Assembly (NCBI RefSeq): GCF_000381065.1
Contig: NZ_KB905846.1
Coordinates: 62,001 to 126,000, forward strand
Source of the DNA: Propionispira raffinosivorans DSM 20765
Lineage (GTDB): Bacteria > Bacillota > Negativicutes > Selenomonadales > Selenomonadaceae
Reading direction: 5' to 3'
DNA: 64,000 nucleotides
Shown here: in pieces, positions 35,539 through 43,604 of the stretch
How positions within the stretch are numbered: position 1 is the first letter of the stretch
Layout: each line of letters begins with the position of its first letter
Made by a program: the position numbers and the translations under genes
Notes under the pieces: model-generated
What the model was told of the DNA's origin: nothing
The model's input: the letters and a program-made list of their open reading frames with translations, nothing else
The model's database searches: none

Positions 35539-35572
35539 TTGTCACAAAATTGTCATAAAATTGAGGTATTCT
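35539..35572 (+). promoter_or_regulatory. Second Pho box and promoter
   Basis: TTGTCA at 35539-35544 and 35550-35555, exactly 11 bp apart (TTGTCACAAAATTGTCATAA), with a -10 TATTCT at 35567-35572 starting 11 nt after the second repeat. Geometry is identical to the site at 21795-21828. No coding gene follows on the plus strand. Confidence 0.75.
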
Positions 35573-35578
35573 ATTTGT

Positions 35579-35681
35579 AGGGATTACTCCTCCACAGATT
35601 AATCTCAAGTATTACAACTCCTAAGTTTCAAAATCTATTCCCTATTAGATCGCACAGATTATTGTTCTGTGCGCTTTTTTT
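35579..35681 (+). ncRNA. Putative phosphate-regulated small RNA with anti-SD loop
   Basis: The predicted transcript of about 103 nt folds into three local hairpins: GATTA/TAATC (35582-35586 / 35600-35604) presenting CTCCTCC in the loop; ATCTA/TAGAT (35633-35637 / 35646-35650) with loop TTCCCTAT; and a terminator CGCACAG/CTGTGCG (35651-35657 / 35667-35673) with a T7 run. C-rich loops able to pair with GGAGG ribosome sites are typical of trans-acting regulators in Firmicutes. Expression and targets are inferred. Confidence 0.65.
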
Positions 35682-35702
35682 GTCTAAAAAAGAAAACCCT
35701 CA

Positions 35703-36110
35703 TTATCCTTGCAAACATAAATTCATCGCCGCTTTTGCGGAAACAGCTTTACTAAAAATATAGCCTTGAATGTAATCGCACTGACATTCTGCCAATTTTG
35801 CCAGCTGTTCTTTTCTTTAAACGCCCTCAACAACAATCCTCATATCTAAAGTATGACTCATAGCAATAATTAATTTAACAAAATTCGCATGAATCATCCG
35901 CATCGCATCCTCTGCTTTTTGCAGTAATGGTAGTTAGAAAAAACGCCAGCAATTTTCACCCGATTCCTTAGCTTCATACAAAGCAACATCAGTCTTTTCC
36001 ATAATATCTTCCAACATATCAGCGTGCTGCGGATAAAGAAGTATCCCTATACTTGCCGACATTTTGATTTGTTCTTCTGCTACTTCATATTCCCGGCAAA
36101 GCCTCTGCTA
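35703..36110 (-). pseudogene. Degraded GGDEF/EAL (cyclic-di-GMP) gene
   Basis: Translated minus-strand pieces are plain: REYEVAEEQIKMSASIGI and DVALYEAKESGENCWRFF are the end of a GGDEF domain, then a stop; AMSHTLDMRIVVEGV followed by an in-frame TAA, then RKEQLAKLAECQCDYIQGY and FSKAVSAKAAM are the end of an EAL domain. Most of the EAL domain is missing between them. The gene once made a diguanylate cyclase/phosphodiesterase but is now a remnant with at least two stops and a deletion. Confidence 0.85.
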
Positions 36111-36185
36111 TTGTGACGAATATGGCATTGTCGCTACAGGAACTAGTAATGAAGAACACCTTACTCTGCAATGGAAAATTTTATA

Positions 36186-36869
36186 TCATAAAAGAATATT
36201 TGAGATTTTCTTAAATATTTCATCCGTTATACCAAGTTTTTTCTTAAATCTTTCATCTTCCATTCTTGTAATAATTATCTTATCAGGAGATATTTTTTTA
36301 ATGATATTTTTGATCTGCCGGACTGATTTATCATCATCGTTATAGTCCTTAATAATAGTAATTTCAAAGATAAATTTTCCTTCATATTGTTTATTAAATG
36401 AAATCATGTTTGAAATATATTCTTCTAATGTATATTCTCTAATCGGTCTTTGCACTGTTTGAAAATCTTCTTCTGTTATTACTTTTAATTCTCCAATAAC
36501 CTCATCACATTTATTAGCAATTTTTATATATTCATCTTTACCTAATAAATATCCATTGGAAAGCAACCTTACAGGTAAACTTTTCCCTTTGATAAATTCA
36601 ATAATATCAACAATTTTATCATTTATTAATGATTCTCCTTTTGAGTTAATAAAGATTAATTCTGCTTTTTTATTCTCTATCATACGTCCTAGTTCAAGCA
36701 TCGAACGATCCATTTCATTAAATGATTTTTGGGTATCCACTTTATATTTTGACCTTCCAATAGGACAAAATATGCAGTCGAAGTTGCAATACTTCTCTGG
36801 GAGCACATTCACCTCAAGCACTCTTTTCCCCTCTTCAACATAAATTTCTTTATATGTGAAACCACTCAT
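36186..36869 (-). CDS. Radical SAM protein of unknown function, 227 aa
   Basis: The cluster-binding motif CNFDCIFC (CxxxCxxC) near residue 28-35 and the downstream FINSKGESLIN and PVRLLSNGYLL identify a radical SAM enzyme. It is shorter than most and lacks an obvious second FeS domain, so it may only bind the one cluster. The start ATG 36869 has AGGGGG 9 nt upstream. It stands alone between a pseudogene and a transposase fragment; the substrate is unknown. Confidence 0.82.
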   Translation of the reverse strand: MSGFTYKEIYVEEGKRVLEVNVLPEKYCNFDCIFCPIGRSKYKVDTQKSFNEMDRSMLELGRMIENKKAELIFINSKGESLINDKIVDIIEFIKGKSLPVRLLSNGYLLGKDEYIKIANKCDEVIGELKVITEEDFQTVQRPIREYTLEEYISNMISFNKQYEGKFIFEITIIKDYNDDDKSVRQIKNIIKKISPDKIIITRMEDERFKKKLGITDEIFKKISNILL

Positions 36870-36919
36870 TGCCATTCCCCCTAAATTTACATAATTGATA
36901 CAGTTTTGTTATTAATATC

Positions 36920-36992
36920 AAGAATCGATTGCACGATACAAAGATGCCTTTCCCTTGATTTTAAGATAGGTTTCATCCATGCGCTATGAATC
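36920..36992 (-). pseudogene. IS6-family transposase remnant
   Basis: A minus-strand segment encodes RMDETYLKIKGKASLYRAID, the hallmark 'W/R-x-DETYxKxxG...YLYRAxD' segment of IS6/IS26-type DDE transposases, bounded by stop codons. Only this about 25-residue piece remains. Confidence 0.8.
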
Positions 36993-37017
36993 ATTTGTTG
37001 GCTTAAGATATTTGTGT

Positions 37018-37332
37018 TTATTCAATCAGCTTTAAACCAACAGCAGAGCCTAGCAAAACGGCTATAGAAATAATTCTTGATAAATTCCTAGGTTCACCAT
37101 ATACAAACATCCCCAATATCGCTCCGCCCGAAGCTCCAATTCCAGTCCACACTGCATAGGCTGTTCCCATAGGCAATGTCCTCATAGCAAGTGCTAAAAA
37201 TAAAAAACTTAGGCAAAATCCGATGAACAGCGGAACAAACGCCTTCCAGTTGTGATCTTTATGCAACTTGTTAATCATTGTAACCCCCATCATCTCAAAG
37301 ATGCCTGCCATGATTAAGAATAACCAATCCAT
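37018..37332 (-). CDS. Small multidrug resistance (SMR) family exporter, subunit 2
   Basis: A 104-aa, four-helix membrane protein of the DMT/SMR family with the essential helix-1 glutamate (Glu13, MAGIFEMMGVTMI) and the MGTAYAVWTGIGA signature in helix 3. It is probably one half of a heterodimeric exporter with the gene 1 nt upstream. The guanidine-I riboswitch ahead of the pair suggests guanidinium is the substrate. Confidence 0.92.
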   Translation of the reverse strand: MDWLFLIMAGIFEMMGVTMINKLHKDHNWKAFVPLFIGFCLSFLFLALAMRTLPMGTAYAVWTGIGASGGAILGMFVYGEPRNLSRIISIAVLLGSAVGLKLIE

Positions 37333-37333
37333 C

Positions 37334-37669
37334 TTATAGCACCGTTTTATCTTTCTGATTACTTAGCATCTTAAGACTGATAACGCTACTTAACAGTAGT
37401 ACAATCAAAGCACTCTTAGCAGGTATAACAGGTACATTGAACAATATAGTCTCTGCCAGTACGGTTCCCGCGGTTCCAAGTCCAACGAAAACAGCATATA
37501 CTGTCCCAACAGCAAGGTCACGCCCAGCCATAATCATCAGATAAAAGCTAATGATTATGGCGATTAATGTTCCTCCCCATTCCAAGACACTATCCGCATG
37601 CTTCAGCCCGATTACCCAGCCCACTTCAAAAAAAGCGGCAATAACAACTGATATCCAAATTTTGTTCAT
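37334..37669 (-). CDS. Small multidrug resistance (SMR) family exporter, subunit 1
   Basis: A 111-aa four-helix SMR protein with the conserved Glu16 (AAFFEVGWVIGLKHA) and GTVYAVFVGLGTAG. AAGGAGG lies before the ATG. Gene pair and riboswitch match the ykkC/ykkD arrangement, where the two subunits act together to export guanidinium. Confidence 0.92.
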   Translation of the reverse strand: MNKIWISVVIAAFFEVGWVIGLKHADSVLEWGGTLIAIIISFYLMIMAGRDLAVGTVYAVFVGLGTAGTVLAETILFNVPVIPAKSALIVLLLSSVISLKMLSNQKDKTVL

Positions 37670-37707
37670 ATAGCCTTGCCTCCTTCTTTAGTAATAACGA
37701 AATACGG

Positions 37708-37766
37708 ACAAAGAAAGCCCGGGAAAATAAGCTGCCATATTGCAGCAACTATTCTCCCGGGCTTTT
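37708..37766 (-). terminator. Riboswitch-controlled terminator
   Basis: AAGCCCGGGAGAATA pairs with TATTTTCCCGGGCTT, followed by TCTTTGT on the minus strand. The 5' arm is also the 3' end (GCCCGGG) of the guanidine aptamer, so ligand binding would prevent terminator formation and let the SMR genes be read. Confidence 0.88.
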
Positions 37767-37842
37767 ATCCCTCCGTGCTATAGTCGTAGACTATCGTTTT
37801 CTCTCGGACCAGACCAGCGAACTGCGGAACCCTAGAAAACTA
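37752..37842 (-). ncRNA. Guanidine-I (ykkC) riboswitch
   Basis: The minus strand carries the conserved blocks CTAGGGTTCCG, then CTGGTCCGAGAG, a variable hairpin (GATAGTC TAC GACTATA), and ACGGAGGGATAAAAGCCCGGG, in the right order and spacing for the guanidine-I class. It lies about 85 nt upstream of the SMR gene pair and overlaps a terminator. This is a transcription-ON switch sensing guanidinium. Confidence 0.95.
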
Positions 37843-37969
37843 TTTATTACATCTAATGATATTATACACAATTGATTTGAGTTGTCAAGAACCTCTGCAA
37901 AAACAATGTGTTTAAATTTTGCGACTCAATTACATCCTATTAAATTCTTTTTTTAATATGGCACGGGTT

Positions 37970-38095
37970 TTAGACCATTTCCGTTAACCGTGTTCCTCCA
38001 CGTCCACTTAAAACATCAATTAACCCCTTGCTCCCATTTACAGATGGCCGATCATAGAAGTTATTTAGGTATTGGGATATCAATATGATTTAATT
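37970..38095 (-). pseudogene. Orphan C-terminal coding fragment
   Basis: A minus-strand frame reads FYDRPSVNGSKGLIDVLSG and RGGTRLTEMV then stop, with protein-like composition but no start. I cannot name the family. The surrounding 37843-38314 shows nothing else except a putative promoter for the gene at 38315. Confidence 0.35.
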
Positions 38096-38314
38096 TTGCT
38101 ATTGCGGACAAATTTAAAGCAGGTAGTATGACATCTTATGAGTTGCCAGTTTATTTACGAATTTGCATAATATTGATGTAATGAGTCACTGATATTGACT
38201 TTCAAAGACTGGCCTCTTTCCTTTTTTCAAATCTGGCCCTTTTACGAAAGATAGTTTACATGCTTTAATATAACTATCACGTGCACGGATAATAAAAATT
38301 GGGGGTTATAAGTT

Positions 38315-39151
38315 ATGGATAACAATAAATTGTTCTTGAAAGTAGGCATATTTTTGTTTGATGGTGTTGAGCCAACCGATTTCATTGGACCTTATGATGT
38401 ATTTACTGCTGTAGATTCCGGACATCCTGAAAAGCAAACCACGCTATATCAGACACCACATGCCATGTATGACGTTTTTACTGTCAGCGAGACTAAAAAA
38501 GATATACATGTTAGCGCGGGGGGATTAGTGTTTAAGGCTGAATATGATTTTAGCGATTGTCCTGCGATTGATATATTAGTTGTTCCTGGCGGCCGAATAA
38601 CAGAGGCGCTTTTATCTAATCCAAATGTAATTGATTGGCTACAAAATCAGAGCAAAAATGCAGAGATTACCTTCTCTGTGTGTAGCGGAGCTTTATTACT
38701 TGCAAAGGCAGGATTACTTAAAGAGTCATCGGCTACAACACATCATCTTGCTTTTGATGCTTTATTAGCTATTGATCCTACAATAACGCTGAAAAAAGAT
38801 GAGCGATTTATTGATAATGGTCGGATTATCACGGCAGCTGGCGTTACGGCTGGGTACGATGCAGCAATGCATATTGCCTATAAAACAGCTGGACGGGATG
38901 CTTTTTTTAAAGCTGGTGAAATATTGGAATATGGTGAAGCTTGGAAAAGCGTACAAAGACGGTTGGTTGGACTACCTGTGCATCGAAAAATTACTGCTAA
39001 ATGTATCAAATGTGGTAAATGCATGAAGGTTTGCCCATTTGGTGCGGTTGTAGAAGGACAAAACCAATTCATGATTCAACCTGAACGTTGTGTCGGTATA
39101 GGTCCGTGTGCCAAACTATGTCCAGTCGCAGCTATTGAATCATTATTCTAG
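38315..39151 (+). CDS. DJ-1/PfpI domain fused to a C-terminal ferredoxin domain
   Basis: A 278-aa fusion. Residues 8-200 are a DJ-1/PfpI (class I glutamine amidotransferase-like) domain with the nucleophile-elbow Cys123 in FSVCSGALLLAKAGLL and a following THH, as in AraC-associated members. Residues 226-278 are a ferredoxin domain: cluster I C230-x2-C233-x2-C236-x3-C240-P is complete; cluster II has C259, C265 and C269 but Ile262 replaces the second Cys. The protein is soluble. A GGGGG ribosome site precedes it. It may couple a cysteine-based chemistry or stress sensor to electron transfer; that is inference. Confidence 0.88.
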   Translation: MDNNKLFLKVGIFLFDGVEPTDFIGPYDVFTAVDSGHPEKQTTLYQTPHAMYDVFTVSETKKDIHVSAGGLVFKAEYDFSDCPAIDILVVPGGRITEALLSNPNVIDWLQNQSKNAEITFSVCSGALLLAKAGLLKESSATTHHLAFDALLAIDPTITLKKDERFIDNGRIITAAGVTAGYDAAMHIAYKTAGRDAFFKAGEILEYGEAWKSVQRRLVGLPVHRKITAKCIKCGKCMKVCPFGAVVEGQNQFMIQPERCVGIGPCAKLCPVAAIESLF

Positions 39152-39199
39152 ATAGAGATTAGCTATGATCATGAAACCAAACTTATATAAATAGTTTGT

Positions 39200-39239
39200 A
39201 ATTCTAGGGAGAACAGGATTTACTGTTCTCCCTAGAATT
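39200..39239. terminator. Intrinsic terminator
   Basis: A perfect 17-bp stem (AATTCTAGGGAGAACAG and complement) with a 6-nt loop lies 49 nt after the DJ-1 fusion gene. The rest of 39240-39508 holds no gene or clear structure. Confidence 0.85.
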
Positions 39240-39508
39240 GTTTGCTCAATACAGTTCGTAACTTGATAGTGAGAATAGCGTAAGCAACTTCGTGGTATAG
39301 CCTCCTTCTATCAATAGGTGAGGGGGAAACATTAGATGAATCAGCACACATTTAAAAGTTAGTTAAAACAATATTTTGCTGTCTTAGGTAAATCATTGGC
39401 AAAGATTTTTGTTCGTTAAAGGACGTGCTATTAAGGGGTAAAGAAACGTAAGGTGAAAAGGATCTCTCAGAAGAGGTGATTTCTCGTTGGGAGATAAACT
39501 ACATCACC

Positions 39509-40897
39509 TCACTTAAGCCAAATTTGGCACAATAAACGAATGGCCGGATCAATATCCTCATCTTTTATGCTTCCATAGCCTAGGAGAACGCGACCAGCTT
39601 TACTGGGTGAAGATTCTATCCAGATATTGTTGCTAGAAAGATATATGCCCACCTTACGTGCCTTGTCAATCAAAATTGCTGAAGATATCGGTTGGTTTAA
39701 ATCTAACAGAACATGAATGCCGGCATTTTCTCCAGACACTGTAATGGTTTCGCCGAAGTGCTTTTGTAGTGCACGTAATAAAATATCTCTTTTTTTCTTA
39801 AACTGACGAAGTATTTTTCGCAAATGACTTTCAAAAAGATTTTCCTGTAAGAAAAGCTCTAGCGGTTTTTGAATAATGAATGGTACTGAACAAGAAAAAC
39901 TTTCGTTTTTTTGCTGTAAGGACAATGCTAAGTTTTTCGGCAATACCATATAAGCAATTCTTAATGAGGGAGAAAGTATTTTGGAAAAGCTGCCAATGTA
40001 GATTACTTTATCTGGTGCTAGTCCTTGTAAAGCTGGTGCTGGTTTTACATCATAACGAAGATGACAGTTATAGTCATCTTCAATAATCAGGGCATTCCGT
40101 TCATAGGCCCAATCAATAAGCTGTAATCTTCGGGCTATCGACATAGTTCGTCCCGTTGGAAACTGATGTGAGGGAGTCACATATACAGCATTAGCAGTGG
40201 TGTTCCGTAAGGCTTTAACATTGAGACCGTGATAATTTACCGGAACTAGCGGGACATGAAAACCGCGATTGGTAAAAGCTGAGTGAGCAGCGGAGAAACC
40301 GGGGTCCTCCATGGCTATGGTGTCTATTTCATCTTTGAGAAGCTGACAAATAAACATAAGGCATTGAGTAGTTCCAGAAGTAATCAATATTTGATCTGGT
40401 GTACATCGGACATCCCGATATTCATGCAAATATTTTGTCAGTTCTCGGCGTAATCCTGGTTCGCCTCTCAAGTCACCGTAGTTTAGAAATGGTTCCTTGT
40501 ATTGTTTCAAACAGCAATTGGTTAATTGTTGCCATTGCGCAAATGGAAAGGACTGCTGGCTTAGATTGCCATATCGAAAATCGTATAACATTCTGCCCAA
40601 GTGCAATTCGTTGGTAGTCGAATCTGGAATAACTTCTGTAGAAACAGAATATTTAGTATTATGAATTGTTTCTACATAGTATCCGCTACGGCTTTTTCCA
40701 ATGATATAACCTTCAGAGAAGAGTTGCTGGTAGGCGGTATCCACTGTATTTCTGCTAACATGAAGTTCAGTCGCAAGGTATCGGCATGAAGGTAGTTTTG
40801 CCTGTTCGCGGAGTTCACCGCTTAGAATTTTATCACGGATTTGTTGGTAGAGTTGTTGGTAAAGTGGCTTTTTACTAGTTGAAACCAATACATACAT
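39509..40897 (-). CDS. MocR/PdxR-type GntR regulator with aminotransferase domain
   Basis: A 462-aa transcription factor: GntR winged helix (about 1-75: PLYQQLYQQIRDKILSGEL, LAVSRNTV-like HVSRNTVDTAYQ) joined to a fold-type I aminotransferase domain (about 110-460). The PLP Lys is in YIGSFSKILSPSLRIAY, preceded by IIEDDYNCHLRYD. MocR proteins bind PLP or PLP-amino acid adducts and control vitamin B6, GABA or taurine genes. The target is not evident; the gene stands alone, convergent with the DJ-1 fusion. Confidence 0.93.
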   Translation of the reverse strand: MYVLVSTSKKPLYQQLYQQIRDKILSGELREQAKLPSCRYLATELHVSRNTVDTAYQQLFSEGYIIGKSRSGYYVETIHNTKYSVSTEVIPDSTTNELHLGRMLYDFRYGNLSQQSFPFAQWQQLTNCCLKQYKEPFLNYGDLRGEPGLRRELTKYLHEYRDVRCTPDQILITSGTTQCLMFICQLLKDEIDTIAMEDPGFSAAHSAFTNRGFHVPLVPVNYHGLNVKALRNTTANAVYVTPSHQFPTGRTMSIARRLQLIDWAYERNALIIEDDYNCHLRYDVKPAPALQGLAPDKVIYIGSFSKILSPSLRIAYMVLPKNLALSLQQKNESFSCSVPFIIQKPLELFLQENLFESHLRKILRQFKKKRDILLRALQKHFGETITVSGENAGIHVLLDLNQPISSAILIDKARKVGIYLSSNNIWIESSPSKAGRVLLGYGSIKDEDIDPAIRLLCQIWLK

Positions 40898-40932
40898 TTT
40901 ATTCTCCTTTAGAAATTGTTGATTAAAATCGC

Positions 40933-40949
40933 TGTGCGGTTATCGCACA
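40933..40949 (-). promoter_or_regulatory. Small dyad upstream of the MocR gene
   Basis: TGTGCG and CGCACA flank 5 nt, about 36-52 nt upstream of the regulator start, a possible autoregulatory site. MocR-type sites are often direct repeats, so the assignment is weak. Confidence 0.35.
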
Positions 40950-41041
40950 AAGTTTCGAGTTTAGCTTTCTCCGTACTATTAAAAGTGTCCGCGCCAATTT
41001 TTATGGCTTAGTTATCTATCAGATAAATTTCTTTAGTTTTT

Positions 41042-41178
41042 TTCATCTTGTGTGAGTTCTGCATTATCATCTAACCGTTGCTTTGGCACAGGAGCTTATT
41101 CATATAGATCAAATATACGCATAAATAGTTTCTGATTGTTTGCTTTGATATGTTGTATTCTATAATATGTAAATTCAC
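41042..41178 (-). pseudogene. Remnant of a Tn7-like TnsB transposase
   Basis: The minus strand encodes IEYNISKQTIRNYLCVYLIY followed by MN and a stop, which matches IENNISKQTIRIYLCLYLAY of the intact TnsB at 53117-54943. Nucleotide similarity continues to a shared CATCTTGTGTGAG. Stops and indels mark it as dead. It shows that a second, related Tn7-like element once lay here. The flanking 40950-41041 and 41179-41345 show nothing further. Confidence 0.8.
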
Positions 41179-41345
41179 AAATCACGAATTCTGGAAATGG
41201 AACTATCCTATCGTTACTAACTTCTCAGTATCCTCATGAACAAAGTTCTAAACGAAGGACAAAAAATGTGATATATGTACCATACCAGAAAAACAAATTT
41301 TGTCAATGATATATTGCTTTGTCTCTATCTATAAGGGCAGCATAT

Positions 41346-41415
41346 GGTATCCGAAACGATATATGCTTAGCATGACACCATAATGAATCCCCATGCCATC
41401 ACGGCACAGGGATTC
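41346..41415 (+). repeat. Inverted-repeat element with terminator hairpin, arm A
   Basis: About 70 bp containing GAAACGATATATG, ACACCATAA and a hairpin GAATCCCCATGCC...GGCACAGGGATTC. Its reverse complement recurs, at about 80% identity by eye, at 42501-42572, on the other side of the IS1182 remnant. Confidence 0.7.
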
Positions 41416-41708
41416 ATCTTGTAGTGGGGATGTTTAGAAAATCGTAATATTAAGAAATATCTCTACCAGCTATTCAACAAAAAATCTTTGATATTCAAAT
41501 GGATAATTCCCTTATAAAACATGTTGATACCATTATACTGCCTACTTAATGAAATCACTTTATGTTCTGATCATGCTCCAAAATCCCACTTATCTACTAT
41601 CAAGAAATTATCTTTTTCCTATAATTCTCTTTCAAGTTCAATTAGCCTTGAATCTTTTAATCTACAATTATATGAATCATCCTTCTTTTCCAACCTCGCA
41701 ACAAAGGG

Positions 41709-41748
41709 GCTGTCGCACGTTACAAAAACGTACGGCAGCTTTTTTTTG
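41709..41748 (+). terminator. Terminator-like hairpin at the insertion-sequence border
   Basis: GCTGTCGCACGT pairs with ACGTACGGCAGC (G-U pairs included) followed by a T-run. Such hairpins often mark the ends of insertion sequences and block read-in transcription. The stretch 41416-41708 holds no gene I can support. Confidence 0.6.
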
Positions 41749-41802
41749 AAAAAAAAACTCCCAGGCTTTTAATCGTCTGAGAGTACGTGTAAATTTTAAG
41801 TA

Positions 41803-42261
41803 TGTGCCACTGGTAAGAAAATCATCGTAAGTGGCGAACGAAAACAGAAAACCCAAACAGGCTATGAAACATGGAAGACGCAATATTCGTGTGAAAATTG
41901 TAGCAACTGCACATTAAAAGCACAGTGCATTCATGGGAATCGCAGCAAGACGCCCATAGAAACACGAACTAAACATTTTGAAATCTCAAAGATTTTCCAG
42001 CAGAAACGGGCAGAAGATTTGGAACGCATTACGTCAAAGAAAGGGATTGAACTACGGGTGAATCGGATCATTCAGTCGGAAGGAACCTTTGCAAATGGCA
42101 AAGCCGACCTACAGTTTAGGCGTTTTCTTGGACGGGGAAAAGTAAATGCGTTAGTAGAAAGTATGTTGATGGCAATGGCACATAATATAGGAAAAATGCA
42201 TCATAAAATACAGTCTAGCCGATCAGGACAGTATCTATTCCCTATAAATAACGCAGCCTAA
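41803..42261 (+). pseudogene. IS1182-family transposase, 5'-truncated
   Basis: An open frame without its start encodes the C-terminal third of an IS1182-type DDE transposase: a Cys-rich segment (CENCSNCTLKAQC), then RVNRIIQSEGTFANGKADLQ, FRRFLGRGKVNALVES and MAMAHNIGKM. It is closed upstream by a stop at 41797. The N-terminal and DDE core regions are missing, so it is inactive. A hairpin (42364-42410) follows near its right end. Confidence 0.85.
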
Positions 42262-42500
42262 AAGAAAAGATGTACGAAAAACCAATTAATAGGTGGGCTG
42301 TTTTCGTGCGCCTTTTTTTATCATTCAATATAAAAAATGACTTCAAAGTGTTTTGTTCCGAAAAAAGGAGCCGCCGCAGAAGTGAAAAATCACTTCATGC
42401 GACAGACGATTTAGGAAATCTTTTAGCAAAAGATTAATAATGATATCGTTTACACATACAGTCATTCTACCAAGACCATTTTCTTCCCCCTTCATATGAA

Positions 42501-42572
42501 AAAAATCCCCATGCCAGTTAAGGCATGAGGATTCTTATGGTGTTATGTAAATAATATATCGTTTCAGATACA
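42501..42572 (-). repeat. Inverted-repeat element with terminator hairpin, arm B
   Basis: On the minus strand this reads TATCTGAAACGATATAT, ACACCATAA, GAATCCTCATGCC, then GGCATGGGGATT, matching arm A at 41346-41415. The pair brackets about 1.1 kb with the IS1182 remnant. The following 42573-43118 has no supported gene; only a GC-rich hairpin near 42661-42702 and scattered coding-like scraps are visible. Confidence 0.7.
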
Positions 42573-43118
42573 GCTCATTTGATAGACCATATTGGGTCAA
42601 ACGATTAAATCACTGAAGTTCGCTTAGTAAACATTTATTTTTATAGCGGAATAAACAAGCCCGCCCTTCGGTAAAACAGTTCACATACGGGCGCGGAGAT
42701 AACTTTTTTAAATTTTTCCTGAGAGGGTGAAAACATCACTAATACCTTAAACAGAGCATCATTAAACATGCGTTTATGTTAGGAATGCCTCCTTTTTCGT
42801 CATTACGCGTAGAGCCTGATCAATCCATGCAAAGCTGCAGAGATTGATAGGTGCCTACCCCGGCGCTCACAATATCATGTATGTTATCACGTGCATACTA
42901 CGTACGGATTTCTCTCTGGCTAAATTTATTGTTTGTACGATTAAAGGGAACTGCCGGAAAGCCAATTGGTATCGGAGCAACCGAGAAGGTTTCATTAAAC
43001 ATATATATAGGTAGCCATTATCACAAGTTAAATACACTGCTATTTGAAAATTCTTGTTTTTTCAACTGTTTTAAAGTATAATTTCTCTACATAAACAGGC
43101 AATTCTTCGATATTCCTA

Positions 43119-43163
43119 TATAAAACAATCCCTACCTGACAGCCAGATAGAGATTGTTTTATA
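43119..43163 (-). terminator. Terminator of ridA
   Basis: TATAAAACAATC and GATTGTTTTATA arms with further pairing inside; directly after the ridA stop on the minus strand. Confidence 0.82.
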
Positions 43164-43165
43164 CA

Positions 43166-43549
43166 TTAGTCTGTATATGCGACAGCACTTATTTCTATTA
43201 ATTGTGCCGGAAAAGCAAAATACGGCACTCCTACAAGAGTTCCCGCTGGCCGGTGCTTCCCTAAGTATCCCTTGAACAGCTTAATAACGGAATCCGAATG
43301 CTCCCCAGCATCTGCCAGATAAATTTCCACATAAGCGAGGTTGGATTTCGTGACACCAAACTCCGCTAATACATGGTCAAGATTTTTAAGTGTCTGGCGA
43401 GTTTGCGTTTCAATGTCACCTTCGCCAATAAATGCGCCCTCTGAATCATGGGAAAATTGCCCAGAAACATAAATCGTGCCGTTCACGCTGTAGGCTTGGG
43501 AAATGCCATGATCCCAAAGATTATGATTATAAGTTTTAATATTAGTCAT
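43166..43549 (-). CDS. RidA/YjgF-family enamine/imine deaminase
   Basis: A 127-aa RidA-type protein that hydrolyses reactive enamines/imines from PLP enzymes. The key Arg in HRPAGTLVGVPYF and the C-terminal glutamate in LIEISAVAY are present, as is YVSGQFSHD. The protein is cytoplasmic and normally trimeric. It is divergent from an HxlR regulator with a strong dyad in between, so it is probably that regulator's target. Confidence 0.92.
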   Translation of the reverse strand: MTNIKTYNHNLWDHGISQAYSVNGTIYVSGQFSHDSEGAFIGEGDIETQTRQTLKNLDHVLAEFGVTKSNLAYVEIYLADAGEHSDSVIKLFKGYLGKHRPAGTLVGVPYFAFPAQLIEISAVAYTD

Positions 43550-43604
43550 TTTCTCTCTCCTTTACTTTAAGGTAAATTTAGTATAACAAGACAGTAAATA
43601 AAAA

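Noticed and set aside
36064..36345. 93-aa plus-strand ORF
   Set aside because: It is antisense to the radical SAM gene end and to the GGDEF remnant, without a ribosome site.
41521..41883. Overlapping small ORFs on both strands
   Set aside because: They cross an insertion-sequence border and a terminator hairpin; no ribosome sites or protein-like composition.
42573..43118. Possible gene in the region left of ridA
   Set aside because: Only short frames with stops; the 76-aa ORF at 42851 has no ribosome site or family resemblance.
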